From positions 1 through 19,522 of the forward strand of contig JAOUDB010000013.1 in assembly GCA_029859485.1 (NCBI GenBank): a stretch of 19,522 nt of DNA. Direction: 5' to 3'. The number at the start of each line of letters is the position of its first letter. Position 1 is the stretch's first letter. Below the pieces are notes generated by a model. That model was not told where the DNA came from. It did not search any database and saw nothing but the letters and a program-made list of their open reading frames with translations. The position numbers and the translations under genes were made by a program. The DNA is from Desulfuromonadales bacterium. Lineage in GTDB: Bacteria; Desulfobacterota; Desulfuromonadia; Desulfuromonadales; BM103. This document shows, piece after piece, positions 13,175-19,522 of the stretch.

Positions 13175-15465
13175 CCTGAGGTGCTCCCTTCTTTTGTGCC
13201 GAACAAGATCAGGCTGGCTGGGAGAATGAGCAGATCACAAACAAGAGCGCCCAGCATCGTAACGCCCGTCAACAAGGAGAAATAGATGGTCGGCAGAAAG
13301 CTGCTCAAACCACCCACCGAAAAACCCAGGAACAACACCAGGGCAGAGATTGAAAGTGCTCGACCCGTTGCAGTGGTCGTTATTGTAACGGCTTCTTTAC
13401 TATCGCCTTGATACTCTCTTTGAAAACGAGCCAAATAATGGATTGTGCTATCCACGGTTAAGCCGATAACCACGGCCGCAATCATTGCGGTCCCAGTGCT
13501 GAGATCGATATGCAAATATCCCATCAGTCCTCCCGTCCACGCCAGCGGCACCAGGTTGGGGATGAGGGCCATGGCCAGCAGTTTAAAGGACCGAAATAGA
13601 ACATAGATAGCCATCAAAACCATACTAAGAGAGAGACAAAAGCTTTGCACAACGTTAGAGACCAGTCGATTTGAGTCAACCACCACCTGGTAGAAGTCTC
13701 CGGTGGGCCGCAGTTCGTAATCGTTTCCCAGTTCTCTTTTCGCCAACTGTTCGATTCGCGTAACCAGGCTGGCGGTGTCGGCGCTGCCGATAGCCTTGAT
13801 TCTCACATTGATACGCAGAGTGGTGAACTCCGGACTGACCAACTTACGCAACTGCTTCTGGTTCGGGCTTGTTTCAAGGAGATCAAAAAGATAGAGAAGG
13901 CTTTCGTTGTTGTCGGGAAGACTAAGTTGCTCCTGATTGGTTTCTGCACGATTGAGCTGTTTGATAACGCTCAATAGACTGTAACTGCCAGCGACCTTAT
14001 GCAAATCATTAATGGCGTCCTGCAGTTTATCAATGCGAGTCAGGTCCTCAAGACGGGTCAGCGTGCTGCGGTCTCTGCGCGTCAGCATAAACTCAAGGCT
14101 GTTCACACCTCCAACAGCGCGCTCGATAAACATCGTATCTTTAAAGATTTTCTCTGTCGGCTTGACGAAGCGGATCAGGTCAGTGTTGTTATTGATATGG
14201 GTTAGTCCGCTTAGGCCTGCCAGGGCAAGCAAGAGTGCCAAGGTCAGGACTAAGCGGGGGTGGTTAACCGTCAACCTTGCCGTCGTCTGTAGAACCGCAC
14301 TCAGCCTTCCCGTGTCGTAGCGGCGATGTGTCTTTGGCAAAGGCATATAGCTGAGCAATGCCGGAACCATGAGCATGTTTACTGAGAAAGCAAGCATCAC
14401 TCCGAGGGCGGAAAAAGCACCAAAAAGCTTAACAGCGGGAATAGAACTGACCGTCAAGGAGACAAGACCTAGTGCCGTAGTAATTGCGGTAAACAGGCAG
14501 GGGAGAAACAGTTCGCGAAATTCTTCGACGATCAAAGGTTTCGGATTTCCTGGTTTGCCTGCGAGTTGCAACCAGCCATTGTAAAGATGCACCGTGGTCG
14601 AGACAGACAGAACCATAATGACGGGTGGCAGCAAGGCCGTGATGGTGTTGAGTGATAACCCGCATAGGGTATAAATTCCGACGGTCCAGCAGAGACTGAT
14701 TGCCATGACTGCAAGTGGAAGCAACAGGCCTGAAAAACGTCTGAAGACCAGCAGCAGAAGTGAGCCGAGAACCAGGGTCGAAAAAGGAATAACAACCTGT
14801 TGATCACGTTGGATCAGACGGGAGACGGTCAGCTTTTGCAAAGGGATGCCGGTCAGGTGCCAGTTCTTATCGCTGTAGTCCGATGAAAGCAACTTCTCTA
14901 TGGCTGCCAGGCCGCGTCCTTGCTGATCAATATTACCGGTCAGGTCAATAATGACTATGCTTGTTTTTAGATCTTGTGATATCAGCAACTGCTCAAGGAC
15001 AGGATTCTGCTCAAGAGACTTGGTGATTGAGTTTTGATATGTCTTCCCGGCGCCTTGTTCAGGAATAAGTGGAACAAGCTCAATCCCGAAGTCTCCGGCG
15101 ACAAGTTGCTCGGCATTTGTCAGGCTTAAAACTCTTGTGACACCCTCAATCCCGGTGAGTTCCTGTGTAATCTGTTTTATTGTTTGTAGACTTTCAGGCT
15201 CTAGCAAGTCGGGGTGGGTTATTGCGAGAAGCAACACTTCATCATTGCCGAAAATCTTTCGAAAGCTGTCATAATTCCCCTGTAACTCCCTGGTATGTGA
15301 CACCATTGAGACATTACTGCTCTCAATGGGAACCTGGAGAGCAAAATAAGCGAAGAACAGGGTTGCTGCCAAGACTCCGAAAAGTGACCATTTACGCCCT
15401 TTTCCGGTCAACCATAACAGCAGTATCTCAATGGTCTTGGATGATTTTTGGGGAGATTCAGTCAC
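13171..15465 (-). CDS. RND superfamily (MMPL-type) exporter
   Basis: This 764-residue inner-membrane transporter has the two-fold RND plan: TM1 (about 26-44), a periplasmic domain of ~170 residues, a five- to six-helix bundle with SVSTTVHLYNGW (about 280-290), then a repeat of the same layout with GLTVDSTIHYLARF (about 660-673). These Asp/Thr-containing helices correspond to the proton-relay helices of RND proteins. The single-gene, ~760-residue form without adaptor or outer-membrane channel is the MMPL/COG1033 type, whose members move lipids, polyketides and hopanoids. The GTG at 15465 lies 15 nt after the hydroxylase stop and has only a weak GGA upstream, so coupling is likely. In this operon its cargo is probably the hydrophobic polyketide-derived product. 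Confidence 0.9.
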   Translation of the reverse strand: MTESPQKSSKTIEILLLWLTGKGRKWSLFGVLAATLFFAYFALQVPIESSNVSMVSHTRELQGNYDSFRKIFGNDEVLLLAITHPDLLEPESLQTIKQITQELTGIEGVTRVLSLTNAEQLVAGDFGIELVPLIPEQGAGKTYQNSITKSLEQNPVLEQLLISQDLKTSIVIIDLTGNIDQQGRGLAAIEKLLSSDYSDKNWHLTGIPLQKLTVSRLIQRDQQVVIPFSTLVLGSLLLLVFRRFSGLLLPLAVMAISLCWTVGIYTLCGLSLNTITALLPPVIMVLSVSTTVHLYNGWLQLAGKPGNPKPLIVEEFRELFLPCLFTAITTALGLVSLTVSSIPAVKLFGAFSALGVMLAFSVNMLMVPALLSYMPLPKTHRRYDTGRLSAVLQTTARLTVNHPRLVLTLALLLALAGLSGLTHINNNTDLIRFVKPTEKIFKDTMFIERAVGGVNSLEFMLTRRDRSTLTRLEDLTRIDKLQDAINDLHKVAGSYSLLSVIKQLNRAETNQEQLSLPDNNESLLYLFDLLETSPNQKQLRKLVSPEFTTLRINVRIKAIGSADTASLVTRIEQLAKRELGNDYELRPTGDFYQVVVDSNRLVSNVVQSFCLSLSMVLMAIYVLFRSFKLLAMALIPNLVPLAWTGGLMGYLHIDLSTGTAMIAAVVIGLTVDSTIHYLARFQREYQGDSKEAVTITTTATGRALSISALVLFLGFSVGGLSSFLPTIYFSLLTGVTMLGALVCDLLILPASLILFGTKEGSTSG

Positions 15466-15480
15466 AGGCGTTATCCAAAA

Positions 15481-16683
15481 TCAATGCTGGTCGTTGTCAA
15501 GTGAACTCAATGAACGGTAAGGAATTGTCAGCATAGCAAAATAAGCAGGGAGTGATTTGTTGAAAATTGGACCAAGCAGGACTTTGACAAGGAAGAGGCG
15601 TAATACTGAAGCAAGCGACCCACGACGTGTTCCCACCCACATGCCCCTTTCTGCACGTGTGGCTGCCACGGTAAAGGCAAGACGACGTAAATGGTCATAC
15701 TCTTCAAACAGGGCCTGGAAATCCTCGCTATTGGAAAAATGTTTAAACAGGGCCTCTGCGAGGAATTCTGCATCGGCAAAACCTGTGTTCATGCCTTGAC
15801 CGCCAACCGGGCTCATGACATGTGCAGCATCACCACACAAAGCAACTCGATCACTATGATAGCTCTGGCAAACAAAACGCCTTGTCCTGAACATGCTTTC
15901 TGAGAAGCACTTTGACCCCTTCAAGGCGTAACCAGTCCGTCTTTGCACGTCCCTGATCAGTAACGCTTTATCCGGAGAATTTATCAGATGGTCAGTTTGT
16001 ATAATCCAACGTCGCTGTCCTTTTGGCAGCGGGAATGACTCGACTGAGCCATGACGGCTAAAAAACAGATGTGCTTCATCTCCAAGGCCGGAATTGTCGG
16101 CAAAGTCAGCCATCAGGAAACAAACCGGGTATTCCTTCTCTCCGGTGAGTTTTATTCCTGCCAGGTCCCTGACGACACTGCTGTGGCCGTCGCAACCGAC
16201 CAGAAACGAAGCCGTTACTTGCTTGAATTCAGTCGCCCCCGTTTTTTTTACTTTCGCCGTGACCATCTTTTCCGTCTGTTCAATCTCTATCAAACTGGTT
16301 TTTCGACAAAGAGTGACGCTTCCGTAACGCAATAAGTTCTCCTCTAAAACATTTATCGTCGTGGCCTGAGGGACGGCGAGGATATAGGGGTGGGGATTGT
16401 CCAGAGATTGAAAACTGAGTTCTCCTGCGAGTTGTCTTCCTTCGTGAACCTTGGCAAGCTCAACGCGAATGCCACGATTGACAAGAACGTCATCAAGGCC
16501 AAGTGCTTGAAAGAGGTCAAGAGAGGGCGGGGTGACGCCGATTGCCATAGATTCGGCAGGCGGTGCGGCAGTTTTTTCTATCAGTAGAGTGTTGAGATTT
16601 TTCTTTCCGAGCAGGTTCCCCAGCATCAGGCCCACCGGCCCGCCGCCGACGATGATTACATCATAATCAGGAGCGCTTGCCAT
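15481..16683 (-). CDS. FAD-dependent aromatic hydroxylase-type monooxygenase
   Basis: This 400-residue class A flavoprotein monooxygenase (PHBH/UbiH type) has GGGPVG at 13-18 (dinucleotide fold), C-D-G at 164-166 (DG motif, binding FAD and NAD(P)H), and G-D at 284-285 in ALCGDAAHVMSPVGGQGMN (FAD ribityl binding). These enzymes use NAD(P)H and O2 to hydroxylate phenols. It follows the type III polyketide synthase and overlaps it by 17 nt, so ring hydroxylation of the polyketide phenol, converting a resorcinol to a quinol, is the natural role. A hydrophobic C-terminal region (about 355-390, FLVKVLLGPIFNK) suggests membrane association, consistent with a lipid-tailed substrate. Relatives of this fold also include oxygen-independent reductases, so O2 use is not certain. 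Confidence 0.9.
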   Translation of the reverse strand: MASAPDYDVIIVGGGPVGLMLGNLLGKKNLNTLLIEKTAAPPAESMAIGVTPPSLDLFQALGLDDVLVNRGIRVELAKVHEGRQLAGELSFQSLDNPHPYILAVPQATTINVLEENLLRYGSVTLCRKTSLIEIEQTEKMVTAKVKKTGATEFKQVTASFLVGCDGHSSVVRDLAGIKLTGEKEYPVCFLMADFADNSGLGDEAHLFFSRHGSVESFPLPKGQRRWIIQTDHLINSPDKALLIRDVQRRTGYALKGSKCFSESMFRTRRFVCQSYHSDRVALCGDAAHVMSPVGGQGMNTGFADAEFLAEALFKHFSNSEDFQALFEEYDHLRRLAFTVAATRAERGMWVGTRRGSLASVLRLFLVKVLLGPIFNKSLPAYFAMLTIPYRSLSSLDNDQH

Positions 16684-17782
16684 TGGTGGCCCTGTTTGCC
16701 TGAAGTAGCGCCATTTCGACAGTTAGCCCCGGGCCGAAAGCCATGGCGCAGACTTTCTCCTGACCTGATATTGCCGCCTGAGAGAGGGTCTCTTTAAGAA
16801 CAAAAAGAATGGTTGCGCTGCTCATGTTGCCGAACTTTTGCAAAACTGTTCTCGAGGGTTGAACTTGACCCGCAGAGAGACTGAGGCTTTTGGCGACCTT
16901 GTCAATAATTGTCTTGCCTCCCGGGTGCACGGCCCAGCGATCAATGTCTTGAATTGATAGTTTATTCTTGGTGAGAAGAGGCACCAGGAGGTCATTGATG
17001 CCGGCACCGATAATTTTCGGGACATAACTCGAGAGTGAGATATCGAAGCCCAGGTCGCCGATACTCCAGGCCATGGCTTCTTTTCCGCTCGGGATAAGTG
17101 CGGAGTCGAAGTCGTCTATCCGATAGGTGTCGATTCCTGGTTGCGGTGAGCGGCCACTGACCAGGACCGCTCCGGCGCCATCGGCAAAGAGCGAATTGGC
17201 CAGAATCGTATCTTCACTGCCATTGATCTGCAGGTGAAGACTGCAGAGCTCCAGGCACATGACCAGCACAACGGCTTCCGGGTCAGCCTGGCAGAATTGA
17301 GCCGCCATGCTCAGCGCCGGGAAGGCTGCATAACAGCCCATAAAGCCGAGATGGTAACGTTTCGTGTTGATGGGAAGGCCTAGCTCCTGGCATAGAAAAT
17401 AATCGATTCCGGGGTTAAAGAACCCGGTGCAGGAGGCTGTGATCACATGGGTGATCTCTGTCGGTGAAAACTCGGATGCCGCCGCAAGCAATTGGTGGCC
17501 AAGATCAACAGCCAGCTTGTGACCTTCACGGGTGTAGGTGCTATTGCGTTCAGATGTGCTTGGCTGTCTATAAGAGCCGTCCTCATTAGGGATAAAGAAG
17601 CCCTCGCCCCAGTCGGAAATAACACTGTGACGCGTTTCGATGCCAGAGTTTCGGTAAAGCATCCGAACCAGGCGCTTGTCACGCTCGTCAGTGGTCCACT
17701 TAAGCATCTGTTTGCCGACGTCTTCCTGGCCGTAGCACCTCTCGGGTACTGCCGTCTCTATATGATGAATCCAAACGGACAT
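16667..17782 (-). CDS. Type III polyketide synthase (chalcone/alkylresorcinol synthase family)
   Basis: This 371-residue homodimeric ketosynthase-fold enzyme condenses a starter acyl-CoA with malonyl-CoA units and cyclises the product. The catalytic triad is intact: C150 in HLGFMGCYAAFPAL, H286 in WAVHPGGKTIID and N319 in FGNMSSAT. The C-terminal GFGPG loop reads AFGPG (348-352). Length is typical. Starter and ring-closure type cannot be told by eye; alkylresorcinol, alkylpyrone and phloroglucinol synthases are all possible. The downstream hydroxylase and UbiE-like methyltransferase favour a resorcinol later turned into a quinone. The ATG at 17782 has AAGGA seven nt upstream. It lies 38 bp after the YceI-like gene, and its 3' end overlaps the hydroxylase by 17 nt. 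Confidence 0.93.
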   Translation of the reverse strand: MSVWIHHIETAVPERCYGQEDVGKQMLKWTTDERDKRLVRMLYRNSGIETRHSVISDWGEGFFIPNEDGSYRQPSTSERNSTYTREGHKLAVDLGHQLLAAASEFSPTEITHVITASCTGFFNPGIDYFLCQELGLPINTKRYHLGFMGCYAAFPALSMAAQFCQADPEAVVLVMCLELCSLHLQINGSEDTILANSLFADGAGAVLVSGRSPQPGIDTYRIDDFDSALIPSGKEAMAWSIGDLGFDISLSSYVPKIIGAGINDLLVPLLTKNKLSIQDIDRWAVHPGGKTIIDKVAKSLSLSAGQVQPSRTVLQKFGNMSSATILFVLKETLSQAAISGQEKVCAMAFGPGLTVEMALLQANRATNGKRS

Positions 17783-17820
17783 AATCTATCCTTGCCTGGG
17801 TTGAGTGGCCTGGGGCGTCT

Positions 17821-18381
17821 TTAATGAGCTTCGAGAAGAAAGGAGGTTGTGACCTTGATAGTGTCTCCGACTCTGATGATGCCGAGAACTGAAGGTGCTT
17901 TAAGTTTGTAGTCGGCAAGAGAGAGTGTGAAGGCCAAGTCTGCCGTGAGCTTATCCTCCGTTTCCACAATATTCTGCAGAATCGAAGTGACAGGCTTTTT
18001 GATGTCACGAATTTTTAGCTGGAAGAGGAGAGGTTGCGTGCTATCGATGTTTTCTTCCAAGGCTTTCCTGATAGTGCTGAGAGGTACAGGCCCACTCATG
18101 CCTGAAATCAGCGGATACTTTTCAGCCTCAAACATTTTGCGCATTTTGTTGTCACGGCTGGAATTGTCAGTATCCATTTCAGCCACGGCTACAGTCAGCT
18201 CAGGGACATTTATGACCCCGGCATTTACACTGGCAATAAAAGGCTCACAACGTCCTTTGCCATTGAAATTATGGAGTGTTGAACTTCCCTCAAAAGCAAC
18301 AGTACAATTGCCCTGGTAATCTGTTGCGAGTGAGATTGACGGGAGGAGCAGAAACAAGGTGAAAAAGATAAATGTTCTCAA
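17821..18381 (-). CDS. YceI-like secreted lipid/isoprenoid-binding protein
   Basis: This 186-residue protein has a signal peptide (MRTFIFFTLFLLLPSISLA, cleavage near residue 19) and a YceI-type lipocalin-like beta-barrel. Hallmarks are GSSTLHNFNGKG (32-43) and the RDNKMRKMFEAEKYP stretch (76-90). Known YceI proteins bind polyisoprenoids such as quinones or related amphiphiles in a hydrophobic tunnel. It is first in the polyketide operon, so a role in carrying the hydrophobic product across the periplasm is attractive, but this is inference. The TTG start is supported by AAGAGGA seven nt upstream and by the signal peptide beginning there; no better start exists. Two cysteines in the mature part (C26, C45) could form a disulfide. 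A promoter and palindrome lie about 40-80 bp upstream. Confidence 0.87.
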   Translation of the reverse strand: MRTFIFFTLFLLLPSISLATDYQGNCTVAFEGSSTLHNFNGKGRCEPFIASVNAGVINVPELTVAVAEMDTDNSSRDNKMRKMFEAEKYPLISGMSGPVPLSTIRKALEENIDSTQPLLFQLKIRDIKKPVTSILQNIVETEDKLTADLAFTLSLADYKLKAPSVLGIIRVGDTIKVTTSFLLEAH

Positions 18382-18421
18382 GTGATAATCCTCTTAATAA
18401 AAACATAAATTTTACCTTTTC

Positions 18422-18452
18422 ATTATACTACAATTTCAGGGTTTATTGTCTC
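18422..18452 (-). promoter_or_regulatory. Promoter of the six-gene polyketide operon
   Basis: On the minus strand a perfect -10 TATAAT (18427-18422) lies about 40 nt before the TTG start. The best -35 is GAGACA (18452-18447) at a long 19-nt spacing. The weak -35 plus an overlapping palindrome suggests a regulated promoter. Confidence 0.6.
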
Positions 18453-18460
18453 CAGACAAT
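18445..18460. promoter_or_regulatory. Operator-like palindrome over the operon's -35 region
   Basis: ATTGTCTccAGACAAT is a perfect palindrome with 7-bp arms and a 2-nt centre. It covers the candidate -35 box, where a dimeric repressor or activator would act. No regulator gene is in the window. Confidence 0.55.
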
Positions 18461-18557
18461 TCACCAGATTTACCGATCAACACATCAATCGTCTGAATCA
18501 AACGGGTAGCAAAGTCTTGCCATTGGCAGCAAGGCCAATTTTCTGTTGAAAGGTGGC

Positions 18558-18571
18558 CTTGAACGTTCAAG
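18558..18571. promoter_or_regulatory. 14-bp perfect palindrome upstream of the zinc-ribbon gene
   Basis: CTTGAACGTTCAAG is fully self-complementary. TTGAAC inside it could be a -35 box, with TAAGTA 18 nt further on as a weak -10. It lies 70 bp before the GTG start and reads as a candidate operator. Confidence 0.4.
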
Positions 18572-18641
18572 TTCTGCTATGGTAAGTATCGCGTCCACTC
18601 ATCGGACAGCTCACAAAATCAACACCAGGAGAAGATAAAGC

Positions 18642-18896
18642 GTGTACACGGAAACAAATATAGCCTTAGACTGCCCCTGTTGCGGCGAATCGATCTACGA
18701 GTCTTTGAGTTGGTTCAAGAAGACCTATTCCACTTGCCCCATTTGCGACAAAGGTCTGTCAGCCAACCAGTTTACTTCTCTTATCTCTGATCTCGAAAAA
18801 TCGATGGAAGAGAGTGTCGAAGAGATGGTCAATGGTCGACCGCAAGGTGGTGGTTGCTGCGGCAGCAAAAAGTCTTCCTGCTGTTGCGGGTCCTGA
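18642..18896 (+). CDS. Small zinc-ribbon protein with cysteine-cluster tail
   Basis: This 84-residue cytoplasmic protein has a zinc-ribbon-like head (C11, C13, C14 in DCPCCGE; C32 and C35 in TCPICDKG), a helical middle (about 42-64), then a flexible Gly-rich tail ending GGGCCGSKKSSCCCGS with C72, C73, C80, C81 and C82. Ten of 84 residues are cysteine, so metal binding (zinc, or a soft metal through the tail) is likely. The family is not recognised. The GTG at 18642 has AGGAGA about nine nt upstream; no ATG is available near the N-terminal motif. It is followed after 30 bp by another small gene and then greB, probably one operon. A palindrome lies upstream at 18558-18571. Confidence 0.8.
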   Translation: MYTETNIALDCPCCGESIYESLSWFKKTYSTCPICDKGLSANQFTSLISDLEKSMEESVEEMVNGRPQGGGCCGSKKSSCCCGS

Positions 18897-18926
18897 CCTC
18901 GAAACCATCACGTCTGGAGAAAATGT

Positions 18927-19145
18927 ATGGAGATCGACCTCTACGCTCTTGAGCACCTTCTGAAAAAGCGTCTCGATGAAATTGAATTGATCGTTGCTGG
19001 AACCGGCTACTTGCCCAAGACTGTGATAGGTGTCGGCACTGTATTGCTCGACAGCCAGGGTGAAGTCGAGTTGTTGACTGCCAAACAACAGGTTACCTTC
19101 GAAAGATTCATAAAACCTCTTCTGGAATCATCACCCAAAACCTGA
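18927..19145 (+). CDS. Conserved-looking 72-residue protein of unknown function
   Basis: This is a small acidic soluble protein: an N-terminal helix (MEIDLYALEHLLKKRLDEIE) followed by two strand-like segments (LIVAGTGYLP, VIGVGTVLLDSQGEVELL) and a C-terminal helix. No cysteines, signal or membrane segment. The ATG at 18927 has GGAGA seven nt upstream. It sits between the zinc-ribbon gene (30 bp before) and greB (36 bp after) on the same strand, which supports it being a real gene. I do not recognise the family. Confidence 0.75.
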   Translation: MEIDLYALEHLLKKRLDEIELIVAGTGYLPKTVIGVGTVLLDSQGEVELLTAKQQVTFERFIKPLLESSPKT

Positions 19146-19181
19146 GGGAAGCATCTCCACAGAAAAGCTCCCTGGTAATCT

Positions 19182-19522
19182 ATGTCACAGCAACAAAAAA
19201 TTTACATGACCCCCGGTTGCGCAAAACGATTGCGCGCTGAGCTAAAGAAACTGCTCTATACCGACAGGCCAACACTCGCCAAGGCAGCTAGGATTGCTGC
19301 TGAGGAGGGGGATCGCTCGGAAAATTATGAATATCAGGCAACCAAGAGAGCGATGCGAAAGATGGACGGACGAATTCACTTTCTAACAAAAAGAGTTGAA
19401 AGTTTAGAAGTGGTAGACCCTGTTAAACAAGGTGACATTGCCAACGGCCGTGTCCTTTTTGGCGCGACTGTAACCGTCGAAGACGATGAGGGTGAAGAAA
19501 AGGTTTACTCTATTGTCGGGAT
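19182..19522 (+). CDS. greB: Transcription elongation factor GreB, 3' end missing
   Basis: The frame runs from ATG at 19182 off the right edge (113 codons visible of about 160). Gre factors insert a coiled coil into the RNA polymerase secondary channel and trigger cleavage of backtracked RNA. The N-terminal coiled coil is clear: RPTLAKAARIAAEEGDRSEN with the acidic tip at D-R-S-E-N (family GDRSEN), then YEYQATKRAMRKMDGRIHFL. The linker LEVVDP and the start of the C-terminal domain (VLFGATVTVEDDEGE) follow. The RPxxxK and DRSEN-YEYQ pattern fits GreB better than GreA. Shine-Dalgarno is weak (CCTGG). It is probably cotranscribed with the two small genes upstream. Confidence 0.92.
   Translation, partial: MSQQQKIYMTPGCAKRLRAELKKLLYTDRPTLAKAARIAAEEGDRSENYEYQATKRAMRKMDGRIHFLTKRVESLEVVDPVKQGDIANGRVLFGATVTVEDDEGEEKVYSIVG

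Noticed and set aside
1..19522. tRNA, rRNA, transposase, integrase or phage genes
   Set aside because: None was seen on either strand; the only mobile-like signals are short repeats.

Overview
The window looks like chromosomal DNA of a Gram-negative bacterium, most likely a deltaproteobacterium of the Desulfuromonadales/Geobacter type. This is inferred from gene content: rubrerythrin-family diiron proteins, a HEAT-repeat/HD-GYP pair, a YciH/SUI1 protein with a cysteine-rich N-terminus, and many short palindromic intergenic repeats. No taxonomic marker such as rRNA is present. There are no rRNA, tRNA, CRISPR, transposase or phage genes.

Layout. (1) 1-1940: the 3' end of a response-regulator-type gene cut by the left edge, its terminator, a small cysteine-containing lipoprotein (-) and a PgsA-like CDP-alcohol phosphatidyltransferase (-) flanked by an 18-bp inverted repeat. 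(2) 2469-5904, all +: a polytopic membrane protein with the three-motif signature of presenilin-type intramembrane aspartyl proteases, a SUI1/YciH protein, a DUF423 membrane protein and a stand-alone acyl-CoA dehydrogenase homologue. Repeats separate these genes. (3) 6194-7295 (-): a YaiI/DUF188 protein and a rubrerythrin with an N-terminal rubredoxin-like domain, with a good promoter and terminator. (4) 7296-7729: a long non-coding region with promoter-like and terminator-like structures on both strands. (5) 7730-11157 (+): two translationally coupled genes, a HEAT-repeat protein and an HD-GYP phosphodiesterase-type protein, which share a related N-terminal domain. A second ferritin-like protein follows (11296-11811).

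(6) 18381-11847 (-): a tightly packed six-gene operon, in transcription order a YceI-like secreted lipid-binding protein, a type III polyketide synthase with an intact Cys-His-Asn triad, an FAD-dependent aromatic-ring hydroxylase-type monooxygenase, an RND/MMPL exporter, a secreted protein of unknown family, and a UbiE/MenG-like methyltransferase. Synthase + hydroxylase + methyltransferase is the enzyme set used to make alkylresorcinol-derived quinones. The exporter and periplasmic binding protein suggest the product leaves the cytoplasm. A perfect -10 box and a 16-bp palindrome over the -35 region lie just upstream.

(7) 18642-19522 (+): a zinc-ribbon protein with a cysteine-cluster tail, a 72-residue unknown protein, and the start of greB, cut by the right edge.

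The two strongest leads are the putative exported-quinone operon and the presenilin-like protein at 2469-3317. Everything here was read by eye; family calls rest on motifs, not on searches.
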